Position numbers and translations under genes: made by a program. From Streptomyces sp. ST2-7A (GTDB lineage: Bacteria > Actinomycetota > Actinomycetes > Streptomycetales > Streptomycetaceae): DNA of 45,307 bases. The stretch covers positions 1-45,307 of the forward strand of contig NZ_JAJUWS010000052.1 of NCBI RefSeq assembly GCF_021390475.1, given 5' to 3'. The notes below the pieces were generated by a model, which had not been told where the DNA came from, did no database searches, and worked only from the letters and a program-made list of their open reading frames with translations. This document shows positions 33,827-42,657 of the stretch, piece after piece (positions within the stretch are counted from its first letter, which is position 1; each line of letters begins with the position of its first letter).

Positions 33827-35227
33827 ATGGACCTGCGCATCACCGCCACCGATCCCGAGCACCCGGCGACCCTGTTGGACCTGCCCTGGGACGTGCCGCT
33901 CGTCGACTGGCCCGAGGAGCACCTGGTGGCACTGCCCCGGGGCATCTCGCGCCACGTGGTGCGCTTCGCGCGCGCCGGCGGCGAGGTCTTCGCCGTCAAG
34001 GAGGTGGGGGAGTGGGCCGCGATCCGGGAGTACGGGCTGCTGCGCGACCTCGACCGGCTCGCCGTGCCCTCGGTGGACCCCGTGGCGGTCGTCACCGGCC
34101 GGGCCTCCCGCGAGGGCGAACCACTCGAACCGGTGCTCATCACACGGCAGTTGAAGGGCTCCCTGCCCTACCGGGCGATGTTCGAGACCACCATGCGCCC
34201 CGACACCGTCCGTCGCCTCCTCGACGCCCTGGCCGTCCTGCTGGTACGCCTGCACCTCAACGGCTTCGCCTGGGGTGACTGCTCCCTGTCCAACACCCTC
34301 TTCCGCCGGGACGCCGGGGCCTACGCCGCCTATCTGGTCGACGCGGAGACCGGCCAGATCCAGCCGCGACTCACCCGGGGGCAGCGCGAGTACGACCTCG
34401 AGGTGGCCCGGGTCAACATCTCCGGGGAACTCCTCGACCTGGAGGCGGGCGGTTCCCTGCACCCCTCGATCGACCCCATCCCCTTCGGTGAGGCGATCGT
34501 CGAGCGTTACGGCGAACTGTGGCACGAATTGACCCGCACCTCGGTCTACCCCCGGGCCAAGCGGCACTACATCGACCGGCGGGTGCGCCGTCTCAACGAT
34601 CTCGGGTTCGACGTCGCGGAGATGCAGATCCAGCGCTCCCCGGACGGGGACACCGTGACCTTCCTGCCCAAGGTCGTGGACGCCGGCCACCACCAACGGC
34701 AACTGTTGCGTCTCACCGGCCTGGACGCGGAGGAGAACCAGGCCCGAAGCCTGCTCAACGACCTGGAGACCTGGATGGCCTCCCAGGACGACTACGCGCC
34801 CGGTGACCCCCTCGGGGCACGCCCCGAGGTACTGGCCCATCGGTGGGTGCGCGACGTCTTCCGCCCCGCCGTCCGCGCCGTCCCGCGCGATCTGCGGGAT
34901 CGCATGGACACCCCGCAGATCTACCACGAGCTGCTCGAACACCGCTGGTACCTGTCGGAACGGGCCCAACGCGACGTCGGCATGGAGGCCACGGTCGAGG
35001 ACTGGGCGCGCAACGTGCCGCATCCGCCGGCGTCCGGTGCCCTCGTTCCGATCGGGGAGGACGGCGACGTCCTCGTGGTCGGTGTTCCCGACCTCCCGAC
35101 CCCGGACGGTACCGGCGGTCCGGAGGAACCGGGGACGGCGGGGGTCGGGGAGCCCGGGCCGGGCGGGGAACCCGACGGGGCGCGGACCCCGGGGGAGTCG
35201 GCCGCCACGAGGTGGGGCGACACCTGA
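33827..35227 (+). CDS. DUF4032 / lipopolysaccharide-kinase-like protein
   Basis: 466 residues from ATG 33827. N-terminal kinase-like part: FAVKEVGEWAAIREYGLLRDL (Lys), WGDCSLSNTLFRRD (catalytic-loop-like Asp and Asn) and YLVDAETGQI (metal-binding Asp). The C-terminal DUF4032 part contains RRVRRLNDLGFDVAEMQIQR, FLPKVVDAGHHQRQLLRLTG and IYHELLEHRWYLSE. Length and order are those of the Streptomyces DUF4032 family. Substrate unknown. The last 55 residues are Gly/Pro-rich. No strong ribosome site is visible (GAGGG only 1 nt from the ATG), so the mRNA may be leaderless. Confidence 0.9.
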   Translation: MDLRITATDPEHPATLLDLPWDVPLVDWPEEHLVALPRGISRHVVRFARAGGEVFAVKEVGEWAAIREYGLLRDLDRLAVPSVDPVAVVTGRASREGEPLEPVLITRQLKGSLPYRAMFETTMRPDTVRRLLDALAVLLVRLHLNGFAWGDCSLSNTLFRRDAGAYAAYLVDAETGQIQPRLTRGQREYDLEVARVNISGELLDLEAGGSLHPSIDPIPFGEAIVERYGELWHELTRTSVYPRAKRHYIDRRVRRLNDLGFDVAEMQIQRSPDGDTVTFLPKVVDAGHHQRQLLRLTGLDAEENQARSLLNDLETWMASQDDYAPGDPLGARPEVLAHRWVRDVFRPAVRAVPRDLRDRMDTPQIYHELLEHRWYLSERAQRDVGMEATVEDWARNVPHPPASGALVPIGEDGDVLVVGVPDLPTPDGTGGPEEPGTAGVGEPGPGGEPDGARTPGESAATRWGDT

Positions 35228-35355
35228 GCACACCGTCGCCGGCCCCGGGGGACGACCCGGCGCCGGCGCCGGTGGTGCGGCGGAACGGGTGACCGACGCT
35301 CCCGTCATCGGGCCGCGGGGAATACCGATCCGTATCCGGGGCACTTGCACCGACT

Positions 35356-36279
35356 ATGAGAGGCATCGTGCTGCACCGCTACGGAGGACCGGACGACCTG
35401 CGGGAGGAGGAACTGCCGGATCCCCGGGTCGCCCCCGGCGAGATCCTGATCAGGGTCCGCGCGGCCGGGGTGAATCCGGTGGACTGGAAGATCGGCGCGG
35501 GGGCCCTCGACGCCCTGATGGAGGTCCGTTTCCCGCTGGTTCCCGGCTGGGACGTCTCCGGCGTCGTGGAGAGCGTCGGCCTCGACGTCCGGGAGTTCGA
35601 GCCCGGTGACGAGGTGCTCGGATACCTCCGCAAGGACTGGGCCCAGACCGGCACCTACGCCGAACTCGTCTCCGCCCACGTCCGGCTCGTCGCCCGCAAA
35701 CCGCCGTCACTCGGCTGGGCCGAGGCCGCCGGGCTGCCGCTGGCCGGCCTCACCGCCCTCCAGGCGCTGCGCCGCGCCCGGGTGGAATCCGGCGACACCG
35801 TCCTGGTGCACGCCGCCGCCGGGGGAGTCGGCTCGCTGGGCGCGCAGCTCGCCGTCCTGCGCGGGGCACGGGTCATCGGTACCGCGAGCCCGCGCAATCA
35901 CGACTTCCTGCGCGACCTGGGGGCCGAGCCCGTGGAGTACGGCGACGGGTTGGAGGAGCGGGTGCGCACCCTCGCCCCGCACGGCGTGGACGCCGCACTC
36001 GACTTCGTCGGTGAGGACACCTGCTCCGTCTCCGCCTCGCTGGTCCACGACGCGGAGCGGATCGTCTCCATCGCCGATCCGGGCGTCTCCGAGGTCGGCG
36101 GCTCGTACCTGTGGGTGCGCCCCGACGCGGACGACCTCGCCGAACTGGCCCGCCTCGCGGCGGAGGACCGCCTCACCGTGCCGATCGAGCACACCCTCCC
36201 GCTCTCCTCGGCCGCCGAGGCGTGGCGGCACAGCGCCGCCGGCCGCACCCGGGGCAAGATCGTCCTCACGGTCTCCTGA
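35356..36279 (+). CDS. NADP-dependent oxidoreductase, quinone oxidoreductase (MDR) family
   Basis: 307 residues from ATG 35356. Medium-chain dehydrogenase/reductase fold without zinc ligands. N-terminal GroES-like part with RAAGVNPVDWKIGAG and PLVPGWDVSGVVESVG; Rossmann motif LVHAAAGGVGSLGAQLA; C-terminal VPIEHTLPLSSAAEAWRHS and GRTRGKIVLTV. Such enzymes reduce quinones or enones with NADPH, and the physiological substrate is unknown. It stands alone, with a 128-bp gap upstream and a shared terminator downstream. Confidence 0.92.
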   Translation: MRGIVLHRYGGPDDLREEELPDPRVAPGEILIRVRAAGVNPVDWKIGAGALDALMEVRFPLVPGWDVSGVVESVGLDVREFEPGDEVLGYLRKDWAQTGTYAELVSAHVRLVARKPPSLGWAEAAGLPLAGLTALQALRRARVESGDTVLVHAAAGGVGSLGAQLAVLRGARVIGTASPRNHDFLRDLGAEPVEYGDGLEERVRTLAPHGVDAALDFVGEDTCSVSASLVHDAERIVSIADPGVSEVGGSYLWVRPDADDLAELARLAAEDRLTVPIEHTLPLSSAAEAWRHSAAGRTRGKIVLTVS

Positions 36280-36281
36280 AG

Positions 36282-36383
36282 GCGCGGCCCCGGACCCGGG
36301 ACCCGGCCGGCGTGGCGCCCCGACCCCGGCGACGCGCCCCGGGGCGATCCCCCGGTCGGGGACCCCCGGGGCCGGGGCCGCGC
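36282..36383. terminator. Convergent-gene terminator region
   Basis: Outer arms GCGCGGCCCCGG (36282-36293) and CCGGGGCCGCGC (36372-36383) are perfectly complementary and span the whole gap between convergent genes; the right arm touches the minus-strand stop codon. Inside is a 12-bp palindrome CGCCCCGGGGCG at 36335-36346. Probably terminates both transcripts. Confidence 0.65.
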
Positions 36384-37673
36384 TCACCGCCGTGCGGGCA
36401 GCAACCCCGCGGCCCGGGCCAGATCCACCAGCACCTCGCGGGCCGCCCGTGCCCCCGAGGCCATCGCCCCCTGCACCGACCCCGTCCCCCGGTGGTCCCC
36501 GCACACGTACCTGCCCGGTGAGAGCCGCGTGGAGCGGCTGAGCGGCTGCGGCGGCTCCATCGCCGGAAGCGCCCCGCGCACCGTCACGGTGTGCACCGGG
36601 TCCCAGACCGAGGAGTCCGCCCCGTAGGCGTCGCCCAGCGCCGTCCGGACCTCCGCCTCCCGGCCGGGGCGGTCCTCCCCGAGCACGGAGGTGGAGATCA
36701 GCGCGACCCCGCGCGGCGCGCGCTCGGGAGCCGCCTCGCTGAGCACGCAGGAGCTCAGGAAACGGTGCCGGGCCGCGTCCAGCAGGAGCGTCGGCTCCGC
36801 CAGGGGGGAGCGCTCGGCCGCGTGGTAGTACGTGGTCACCGTGCGGGTCCGGGGGGCCGGCACCCCCGGCAGCAATCGGGCGGCGGCCGGGCCGTCCGTC
36901 GCCACCACGACCGTTCGGGCACCGATCTCCGTGCCGTCCTCCGTGAGCACGCCCGCGTCGGTCACCTCCCGCACCGGGCACCCGGTGCGCACCGTGTCCT
37001 CCGGCAGATCCGCCGCCAGCCATCGCGGCACCGTCCCGATGCCTTCGGCCGGCGCGCACAGCGCCCCGCGCAACATGCTCCGCCACACCAGGTGGAAGAC
37101 CCGGGCGGAGGTCGCCAGGTCCGGCTCCAGGAAGACCCCGGACAGGAACGGCCGGAAGAACCGCTCCACCAGCGCGTCCGAGATACCCGCGTCCGCCAGC
37201 GCCCGTCGTACCGGTACGTCCGGACCGGCCTTGATCACCGACGCCGGCGCCAGTGCGTCCCGGGCGCTGAGCAGTCCCAACGCCGGAACGTCCTTCCACG
37301 GCCCCAGACCGCCGCGCAGGAAGGTCGCCGCCGCCGACGGGCGGGGGACCGGCGCGCCGAACCGCAGGTGCCCCCGGCCGGTGGCCAGCACCACGCCGGG
37401 GGTGAAGGGATACATCCGGGGGCCGCCGAACCCCATCCGCCGGCGGACCTGCGGGTAACCGGTGTTGAACACCTGGAAGCCACGATCCAGCAGAAAACCG
37501 TCGCGACGGTCGGTGCGCATCCGACCCCCGACGTCGTCCGAGGCCTCCAGCACCACGACCTCGAGCCCGGCGGCCGTCAGGTCCGCCGCGCAGACCAGCC
37601 CCGCCATTCCGGCACCCACCACGATCGCGTCCGGCCGCGCCGGGGCCGGACCCCGCGATGACCGCTCCGGCAT
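36384..37673 (-). CDS. FAD-dependent oxidoreductase (amine oxidase / phytoene desaturase-like)
   Basis: 429 residues from ATG 37673, GGGAG 9 nt upstream; the longer frame to 37763 adds an unlikely N terminus. Dinucleotide-binding motif DAIVVGAGMAGLVCAADLTA, followed by VVVLEASDDVGGRMRTDRR. C-terminal FAD motif YVCGDHRGTGSVQGAMASG. The family includes NAD(P)-binding amine-oxidase-like proteins of unknown substrate widespread in actinobacteria. It is not next to carotenoid genes, so a carotenoid role is unsupported. Convergent with the quinone oxidoreductase. Confidence 0.9.
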   Translation of the reverse strand: MPERSSRGPAPARPDAIVVGAGMAGLVCAADLTAAGLEVVVLEASDDVGGRMRTDRRDGFLLDRGFQVFNTGYPQVRRRMGFGGPRMYPFTPGVVLATGRGHLRFGAPVPRPSAAATFLRGGLGPWKDVPALGLLSARDALAPASVIKAGPDVPVRRALADAGISDALVERFFRPFLSGVFLEPDLATSARVFHLVWRSMLRGALCAPAEGIGTVPRWLAADLPEDTVRTGCPVREVTDAGVLTEDGTEIGARTVVVATDGPAAARLLPGVPAPRTRTVTTYYHAAERSPLAEPTLLLDAARHRFLSSCVLSEAAPERAPRGVALISTSVLGEDRPGREAEVRTALGDAYGADSSVWDPVHTVTVRGALPAMEPPQPLSRSTRLSPGRYVCGDHRGTGSVQGAMASGARAAREVLVDLARAAGLLPARR

Positions 37674-38002
37674 CCTCCACCACTCCCTTCCGTGAAACCA
37701 CCTCGCGGCCGCCCGGTGCCCCGCTCCGGACCCGGCGCGACCGACGTCACCTCCGTGGATCATTCCCCGCCACGGACCCCGGCGGACGCACCGACGCGCG
37801 CGGCGGGCGGGATCGGAACGCGACCGGGAAACGGAGGGGGCGGGACCGGGGTGCGGGGCGGGGGGAGGGACGCGGTACGGTCACCGCCCGCGGGCCCTCC
37901 GTGCCGGGGGTCCGGACCCGTTTCCCGTGACCCGCCCGGCGGCGTCGTCCCGCCCCCGTCCCCCGCCGGAGCGGGGACGGGCCACATCTTTCGGAGGATG
38001 CC
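37674..38002. other. Divergent intergenic region with leader hairpin
   Basis: 329 bp between divergent genes, with no supported gene. A 9-bp stem CCCGTCCCC/GGGGACGGG (37955-37963 with 37973-37981) lies just before the ribosome site of the NUDIX gene. Confidence 0.4.
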
Positions 38003-38617
38003 GTGTCGCCGACCGCAGAGTCCACCCCCGCACCCGCACCCGGGGGCGGGAACGTCCCCGGCCGCGAGGCGGTCCCCGACGACGGCCGGGAGCCGGGGGG
38101 AGCGGGGCAGGGGTCCGGGAACGACCGCCACTGCCCGCACTGCGGCGACCGGTTCCCCCGGAACGCCGGATGGCCCCGCACCTGCCCCGGCTGCGGGCGC
38201 GTGCGGTACCGCAACCCGCTGCCGGTCGCCGTGGCACTCCAACCGGTCCTCCTGCCGAGTGGCGGGACCGCCCTGCTCGCCATCCGGAGGGCCATCGAAC
38301 CCCGCCGGGGGCTGATCGCCCTGCCGGGCGGCTTCATCGACCACGGGGAGGACTGGCGGGAGGCCGTGGTCCGCGAACTCTTCGAGGAGACCCGGGTGCG
38401 CGCGGAGGCGGACCGGGCGCGCCTCTTCGACGTCCGGGGGGCCGACGGCGACCACCTGCTGATCTTCGGCCTCCTCCCCGCGTTGGCGGTCGCCGAGCTG
38501 CCGCCGGACCTCCCGACCGAGGAGACCACGGGCCGGGAGTTGCTGACCGGGCCCCGGGAACTGGCCTTCCCGTTGCACACCCGGGTGGCCGACGCCTGGT
38601 TCGCCGCCCGCCCCTGA
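38003..38617 (+). CDS. NUDIX hydrolase with N-terminal zinc ribbon
   Basis: 204 residues from GTG 38003 with GGAGG 5 nt upstream. After 40 disordered residues comes a zinc ribbon, HCPHCGDRF and TCPGCGRVRYRNP (two CxxC knuckles), as in NADH-pyrophosphatase-like NUDIX proteins. The NUDIX box GGFIDHGEDWREAVVRELFE is followed by ETRV; the last conserved Gly of the box is Arg. The essential REUxEE glutamates are kept. Likely hydrolyses a nucleoside diphosphate derivative; substrate unknown. Confidence 0.9.
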   Translation: MSPTAESTPAPAPGGGNVPGREAVPDDGREPGGAGQGSGNDRHCPHCGDRFPRNAGWPRTCPGCGRVRYRNPLPVAVALQPVLLPSGGTALLAIRRAIEPRRGLIALPGGFIDHGEDWREAVVRELFEETRVRAEADRARLFDVRGADGDHLLIFGLLPALAVAELPPDLPTEETTGRELLTGPRELAFPLHTRVADAWFAARP

Positions 38618-38622
38618 CCTCG

Positions 38623-38643
38623 CCGCCGCTGTTGCTCCGGCGG
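38623..38643 (+). terminator. Hairpin after the NUDIX gene
   Basis: 6-bp stem CCGCCG/CGGCGG with a 9-nt loop, 5 bp after the stop codon. Confidence 0.45.
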
Positions 38644-38726
38644 GGCGTGGCGGGCGGGAGGTGTCGCGGCCGTACCCGAGCCGGTCGCGGCGGGGTTGGG
38701 GGTGGCGGCGCACCCGGGCCTGTTGC

Positions 38727-38755
38727 CCTTCGGGGCGGGGCGACCGCCCCGAAGG
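38727..38755 (-). terminator. Terminator of the beta-propeller gene
   Basis: Perfect 12-bp stem CCTTCGGGGCGG/CCGCCCCGAAGG with a GGCGA loop. Its near arm ends 4 bp beyond the minus-strand stop codon at 38760. Confidence 0.8.
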
Positions 38756-38759
38756 ACCC

Positions 38760-40127
38760 TCAGCGGCCCCGGCGGTCGAGGTGGGCCCCGTCCCCGGGGG
38801 CGATCAGACACAGGCGGCCGCCCTCGTCCAGGGGCGTGTCCAGGACCAGATCCATCCGGTGCTCCGGCTCCCGGACATCCACGAGGTGGACGGTTCCGTG
38901 CCCGCCCCGGCTCACGGCGACCAGGTGTCGGGCGGGCGAGGCGGCGATCGCCCGTCGTTGCACACCGTCCCACGGTGTGCCACCGCGCCGCGGAGCGCCG
39001 TCCATGGCCGGTAGCGGGATCCGGCGGGGGAGGGGAGGGGCGCCGCCGGGGTCGGCGGAGCGGGTGGGGAGCAACACCAGTTCGTCCCCGTCCGGGTGCA
39101 CCCGGCTGAAGGCGGCGACGCCGGGTGCGGCGAAAGCGGCGCGGAACACCAGGCCGGGACCGAGGTCGGTCACCTCGGTGCGGCCCGCCGCGGTGTGCCG
39201 GCACCAGGCGGTGTTGGTCCACTCCGGCCACGCCGTCGGCTCCGCCGGCCCACCGCGCACCACCGACCACACCCGGTCGGTTCCCGGTTCGGGCCGCAGG
39301 TAGTGGCCCCGTCCTTCCGTCGCCCATGACAGCGGGGGCTCGGCCACCAGTCGGTCGCCGACCACGCGCGCACGGTGCACGCCGTCCCCACAGGCCGTCA
39401 GGACCCGTGCGACCGCGGGGTCCGAGGGGTCGTCGGCGTCCCCCAGACCGTCGTCGGGCAGCGGTAGCCGGTCGATCGGCTCCACCCGGGGGCTTCCGGT
39501 GGGGGCCGTCCACAGGTCGTCGAATCGGTGCAGATCCAGCGAGCCCGGGGCGCGGCGCCGCAGCACGAGGCGGGGTGCGCCGTCGGGGAAGTGCTCCCCG
39601 CCCACCACCCCGACCCCCGGTTCGTCGGGGCGGGTGCGCACCCGCACGCCCCGGCCGAGGGTCGTGTCCACCACCGTCAGCAGATCGTTCCACGGCTCGT
39701 CGTTGAGACCGAGGCCGGTGCCCACCACGAGGTATCGCCCCTCGGGGTCGGCCGCCAACTGCTCGGCGGGCACGGCCACCGACACCCGGGTCACCGGCAT
39801 CGACCGACCGGCGAGGGCTGCGAGGGGGTCGAGCAGCAGCAGCTCGCCGGCCCGCTCGTCCACACAGGCGACCCGCCCGTCGGGGAGGGCGAGGAACCCG
39901 GCGTGTTCGGAGAGGTGACAACCGGTCAGCCGGGCCACCTCCTCCGCCCGTGGTTCTCCCCGTGCTTCTCCCCCCGGCTTCCCGTCCGAGCCCCCTTCCG
40001 TCACCGCCATCACCAGCAGGACCCCGGCGACGTGGTCGGCGACCAGCAATGCGGCGTCGCGCCCCGGACCCTCCGGCCGACCGGTGTCGGTGGCGGTGCC
40101 GGCGGACTCGGCGGGGGTGGTGGTCAT
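38760..40127 (-). CDS. Cytoplasmic beta-propeller (WD40/YVTN-like) protein of unknown function
   Basis: 455 residues from ATG 40127; the in-frame ATG 40166 lies within the regulatory box region and is unlikely. No signal peptide or membrane segment. Repeating blade-like units are visible, such as GFLALPDGRVACVDERAGEL, QLAADPEGRYLVVGTG and AIAASPARHLVAVSRGGHGT with TVHLVDVREPEHRMD, suggesting a seven-bladed propeller. No catalytic motif was recognised. Its promoter region, 35-50 bp upstream, contains the Zur/Fur-like box shared with the divergent ABC importer, so it is probably co-regulated by metal and may be a binding or scaffold protein of that system. Confidence 0.82.
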   Translation of the reverse strand: MTTTPAESAGTATDTGRPEGPGRDAALLVADHVAGVLLVMAVTEGGSDGKPGGEARGEPRAEEVARLTGCHLSEHAGFLALPDGRVACVDERAGELLLLDPLAALAGRSMPVTRVSVAVPAEQLAADPEGRYLVVGTGLGLNDEPWNDLLTVVDTTLGRGVRVRTRPDEPGVGVVGGEHFPDGAPRLVLRRRAPGSLDLHRFDDLWTAPTGSPRVEPIDRLPLPDDGLGDADDPSDPAVARVLTACGDGVHRARVVGDRLVAEPPLSWATEGRGHYLRPEPGTDRVWSVVRGGPAEPTAWPEWTNTAWCRHTAAGRTEVTDLGPGLVFRAAFAAPGVAAFSRVHPDGDELVLLPTRSADPGGAPPLPRRIPLPAMDGAPRRGGTPWDGVQRRAIAASPARHLVAVSRGGHGTVHLVDVREPEHRMDLVLDTPLDEGGRLCLIAPGDGAHLDRRGR

Positions 40128-40161
40128 CGCTGTCCGTCCTCGGATCGCCGGTATGGAGTAC

Positions 40162-40176
40162 TGCAAATGATAATCA
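40162..40176. promoter_or_regulatory. Zur/Fur-like box in divergent promoter region
   Basis: TGCAAATGATAATCA matches 12 of 15 positions of the Streptomyces Zur box as I remember it (TGAAAATGATTTTCA), and its core ATGAT-A-ATCAT (40167-40177) is a perfect palindrome. TATAGAAT at 40179-40186 next to it is a good -10 for the importer, and TTATCAT on the other strand could serve the propeller gene. Embedded in otherwise GC-rich DNA. No DtxR/DmdR-type iron box was seen. Confidence 0.6.
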
Positions 40177-40345
40177 TGTATAGAATTCCGCCGGGGATTC
40201 GGGTGCCGATCCGGGACCGCCGTCGAGCATGTCCGTTCGGCTTCCCGCTCGTGCCCGGGCGGCCCGTGGCCGGGACGGTCACGGGCCGACGCGGCCTCTC
40301 CCCGTCACCGCGCCCCGCACCATCGAGACGAGTCGAGAGACGACC

Positions 40346-41437
40346 ATGCCGTTCACGCCGTTCACGCCGCCCACCGGGGCCCCGCGTCCGACACCGTCCG
40401 CCGACCCGGGGGCTCCCACCGCTGCACCCGGCCGTTCGAGCCGCCGCGGGATCCGCGCGCTCGCCGTGGCGAGCGCCGCCGCCCTCCTGCTCGGCGCGTG
40501 CGGCGGGAGCGAGAAGGACGCCGACTCCGCCGCCGGGGGCTCCCCGGCCGGCGAGACCGCCGACGCCACGGACGACGGACGTTCGGCCGCCGACATCACC
40601 GTCGAACCGATCGAGCCCGCCCGCGAGATCACCGACGTGCGCGGGACCACCGTCGCCACGGACGCCGAGCCCGAGCGGATCGTCTGCCTGGTCGCCCTGT
40701 GCGACGACATGCTGACCGAGTTGGGCATCGTCCCGACGGCCACCAACAGCGCGCTCCTCGCCCATCCCGGGTTCCTGGGGCCGGAGGCGGCGGCCGAGGT
40801 GCCCGTCGTCCCCGGTGGTTTCATCGCCCCCGAACCGGAGGCGATCCTCTCCCACCGGCCCGACCTGGTGATCGGGCTGGAGGACACTCACGGCCGGCTC
40901 GCCCCCGCGTTGGAGGACGCCACCGTCTTCTGGACCGTCCAGCCGGAGGACTGGCAGGACGGCGTCGCCTACCTGCGCGACCTCGCCGCCCTGACCGGTC
41001 GCACCGACGAGGCGGAGGAGGCCGAACTGGCCTTCCGTACCCGCCTGGCCGAAGCCGAGGCCGAGCCGAGCGACCGCACGGCCCTGATCATCTACGGCAG
41101 CGACGAGAACTTCGGCGTCGCAGCCCCCGGCATGGACGTGGCCGCCGGTCTCTTCCCCGGCATCGCGCACTACCCCTGGGAGTCGCGCGGCGTCGAGGGT
41201 ACCTACAGCCTGGAGGAGATCCTGGCCGAGGACGTGGACGTGCTGTTCGTCGAGACCCTCTCCTTCGGCGGCGACGACGCCCCGCTCTCCGAGGTCTTCG
41301 CGGGCAACCCGCTGTGGGAGAGCCTGACCGCCGTCCGGGAGGGTGAGGTCCACGAGGTGGACCCGGAGGTCTGGGCCAAGGGGCGCGGCACCCGCTCCCT
41401 GGGCATCGTCCTCGACGAGGCCACGGCGATTCTGTGA
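40346..41437 (+). CDS. Metal-chelate ABC transporter, substrate-binding lipoprotein (FecB/BtuF-like)
   Basis: 363 residues from ATG 40346; the ribosome site is weak. Lipobox LLLGAC with lipidated Cys at 52 after an unusually long N-terminal stretch. Class III (TroA-like helical) binding protein: TDAEPERIVCLVALCDDMLTEL, PEAILSHRPDLVIGLE, WQDGVAYLRDLAALTGRTDEA and LWESLTAVREGEVHEVDPEVW. Such proteins bind siderophores, haem or cobalamin, or other metal chelates. It leads a four-gene operon with GTGA/ATGA overlaps. The ligand cannot be told from sequence; the upstream box points to a Zur/Fur-controlled metal chelate. Confidence 0.92.
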   Translation: MPFTPFTPPTGAPRPTPSADPGAPTAAPGRSSRRGIRALAVASAAALLLGACGGSEKDADSAAGGSPAGETADATDDGRSAADITVEPIEPAREITDVRGTTVATDAEPERIVCLVALCDDMLTELGIVPTATNSALLAHPGFLGPEAAAEVPVVPGGFIAPEPEAILSHRPDLVIGLEDTHGRLAPALEDATVFWTVQPEDWQDGVAYLRDLAALTGRTDEAEEAELAFRTRLAEAEAEPSDRTALIIYGSDENFGVAAPGMDVAAGLFPGIAHYPWESRGVEGTYSLEEILAEDVDVLFVETLSFGGDDAPLSEVFAGNPLWESLTAVREGEVHEVDPEVWAKGRGTRSLGIVLDEATAIL

Positions 41438-42657
41438 GCCCCCGCGCCCACTCCGGGCGCCCGGGTCGGAACGCCCGGGGTGCCGCCGCACTCGTCGTCA
41501 CCGCGCTGATCCTCGGCGCGTCCGGCGCCGCCCTGTGCCTCGGCACTCCGGTGATTCCACCCCTTGATCTGATCGGCCTGCTCGCCGGTGACGGGGACGA
41601 CCCGCGCGTCACCGTCGTCGTTGTACAACTCCGGCTTCCCCGAGTGGTGTTGGCGCTCCTGGCGGGAGCCTGCCTGGGGGCCGCCGGGCTGGTGCTCCAG
41701 GAAGCGCTGCGCAACCCCCTGGCGGTCCCCGAGATGCTGGGGGTCTCCGCCGGCGCCGCGCTCGGCGTGGCCGTGCCGTTGGTCCTCTCGCTCTCCCTGC
41801 CCGCGCTGCTGGTGCCCTCCCTGGCCCTGGTCGGCGCGGCCCTCGGCGGCGCCCTGACCCTCGTCGCGGCGGGGTTCGGGCGCAGCCCGTCGGCCGTACT
41901 GCTCACCGGGGCCGCCATCACCGCCGCCCTCCAGGCCGCGCTGCTGGTGGTGATGGTGATGGCCGATCAGCTCAGCCTTCAGATCATCTACCGCTACCTG
42001 TTGGGCTCGCTGTCCGCGCGGACCTGGGAGCACGTGGGCGGGGTGTGGCCCTGGCTGGCGCTCGCGGTGCCCGCGCTCGTGCTGTGCGCCCCCGTGCTGT
42101 CGGTCCTGCGACTGGGGGACGACGACGCCTCCGCGCTGGGGGTGCGGGTGGGCAGGGCCCGACTGCTGGCGCTCGGTGTCGTGGTCGTGCTCATCGCCCC
42201 GGTGGTGGCGGTCTGCGGACCGGTGGCCTGGGTCGGTTTCCTCGCCCCGCAGATCGCCCGCCGGTTGGATCCGACCGGACACGCGGTGCGCTGGCTGCCC
42301 TGGTCGATCGCCTGGGGCGCCGCGATCGTCGTGGTCGCCGATCTGCCGGCGCGGCTGGCGCTGGCGCCGGTGGAGACGCCGGTGGGGGCGTGGACCGCCC
42401 TGGTCGGCGTACCGGTGGGGCTCCTGCTGCTGCGCTCCGGGCACCGGTCCGCCGGCGGGGGGAAGCGGTCGGGCGCCGGGGCGGGGGACCGTCCGACGAG
42501 CGTCCCGCAGGGGAGTGGAACCGGGGGACCGGCGGGTGAGGGGAACGGGCACGGCGGCGCCGTCCCGGCGGTCCGCCTGCCGGTTGTCCCGCCGGATCCG
42601 GTTCCGCGCCTCCCGAGTGGTTCGGTGCGTGACACCGGGGCGGGGGAGGGGCGATGA
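41434..42657 (+). CDS. FecCD-type ABC permease 1
   Basis: 407 residues from GTG 41434, overlapping the binding-protein stop (GTGA). About nine or ten membrane helices; FecCD signatures QLRLPRVVLALLAGACLGAA, VLQEALRNPLAVPEMLGVSAGAALG and ALGVRVGRARLL, with CGPVAWVGFLAPQIAR. The core ends near residue 345; the remaining 60 residues are a Gly/Pro/Ser-rich tail not needed by the family. It forms a heterodimeric channel with the next protein. Confidence 0.93.
   Translation: MSPRAHSGRPGRNARGAAALVVTALILGASGAALCLGTPVIPPLDLIGLLAGDGDDPRVTVVVVQLRLPRVVLALLAGACLGAAGLVLQEALRNPLAVPEMLGVSAGAALGVAVPLVLSLSLPALLVPSLALVGAALGGALTLVAAGFGRSPSAVLLTGAAITAALQAALLVVMVMADQLSLQIIYRYLLGSLSARTWEHVGGVWPWLALAVPALVLCAPVLSVLRLGDDDASALGVRVGRARLLALGVVVVLIAPVVAVCGPVAWVGFLAPQIARRLDPTGHAVRWLPWSIAWGAAIVVVADLPARLALAPVETPVGAWTALVGVPVGLLLLRSGHRSAGGGKRSGAGAGDRPTSVPQGSGTGGPAGEGNGHGGAVPAVRLPVVPPDPVPRLPSGSVRDTGAGEGR

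Noticed and set aside
40128..40345. DtxR/DmdR iron box upstream of the importer
   Set aside because: No TTAGGTTAGGC-type palindrome is visible; the site present is of the Zur/Fur type.
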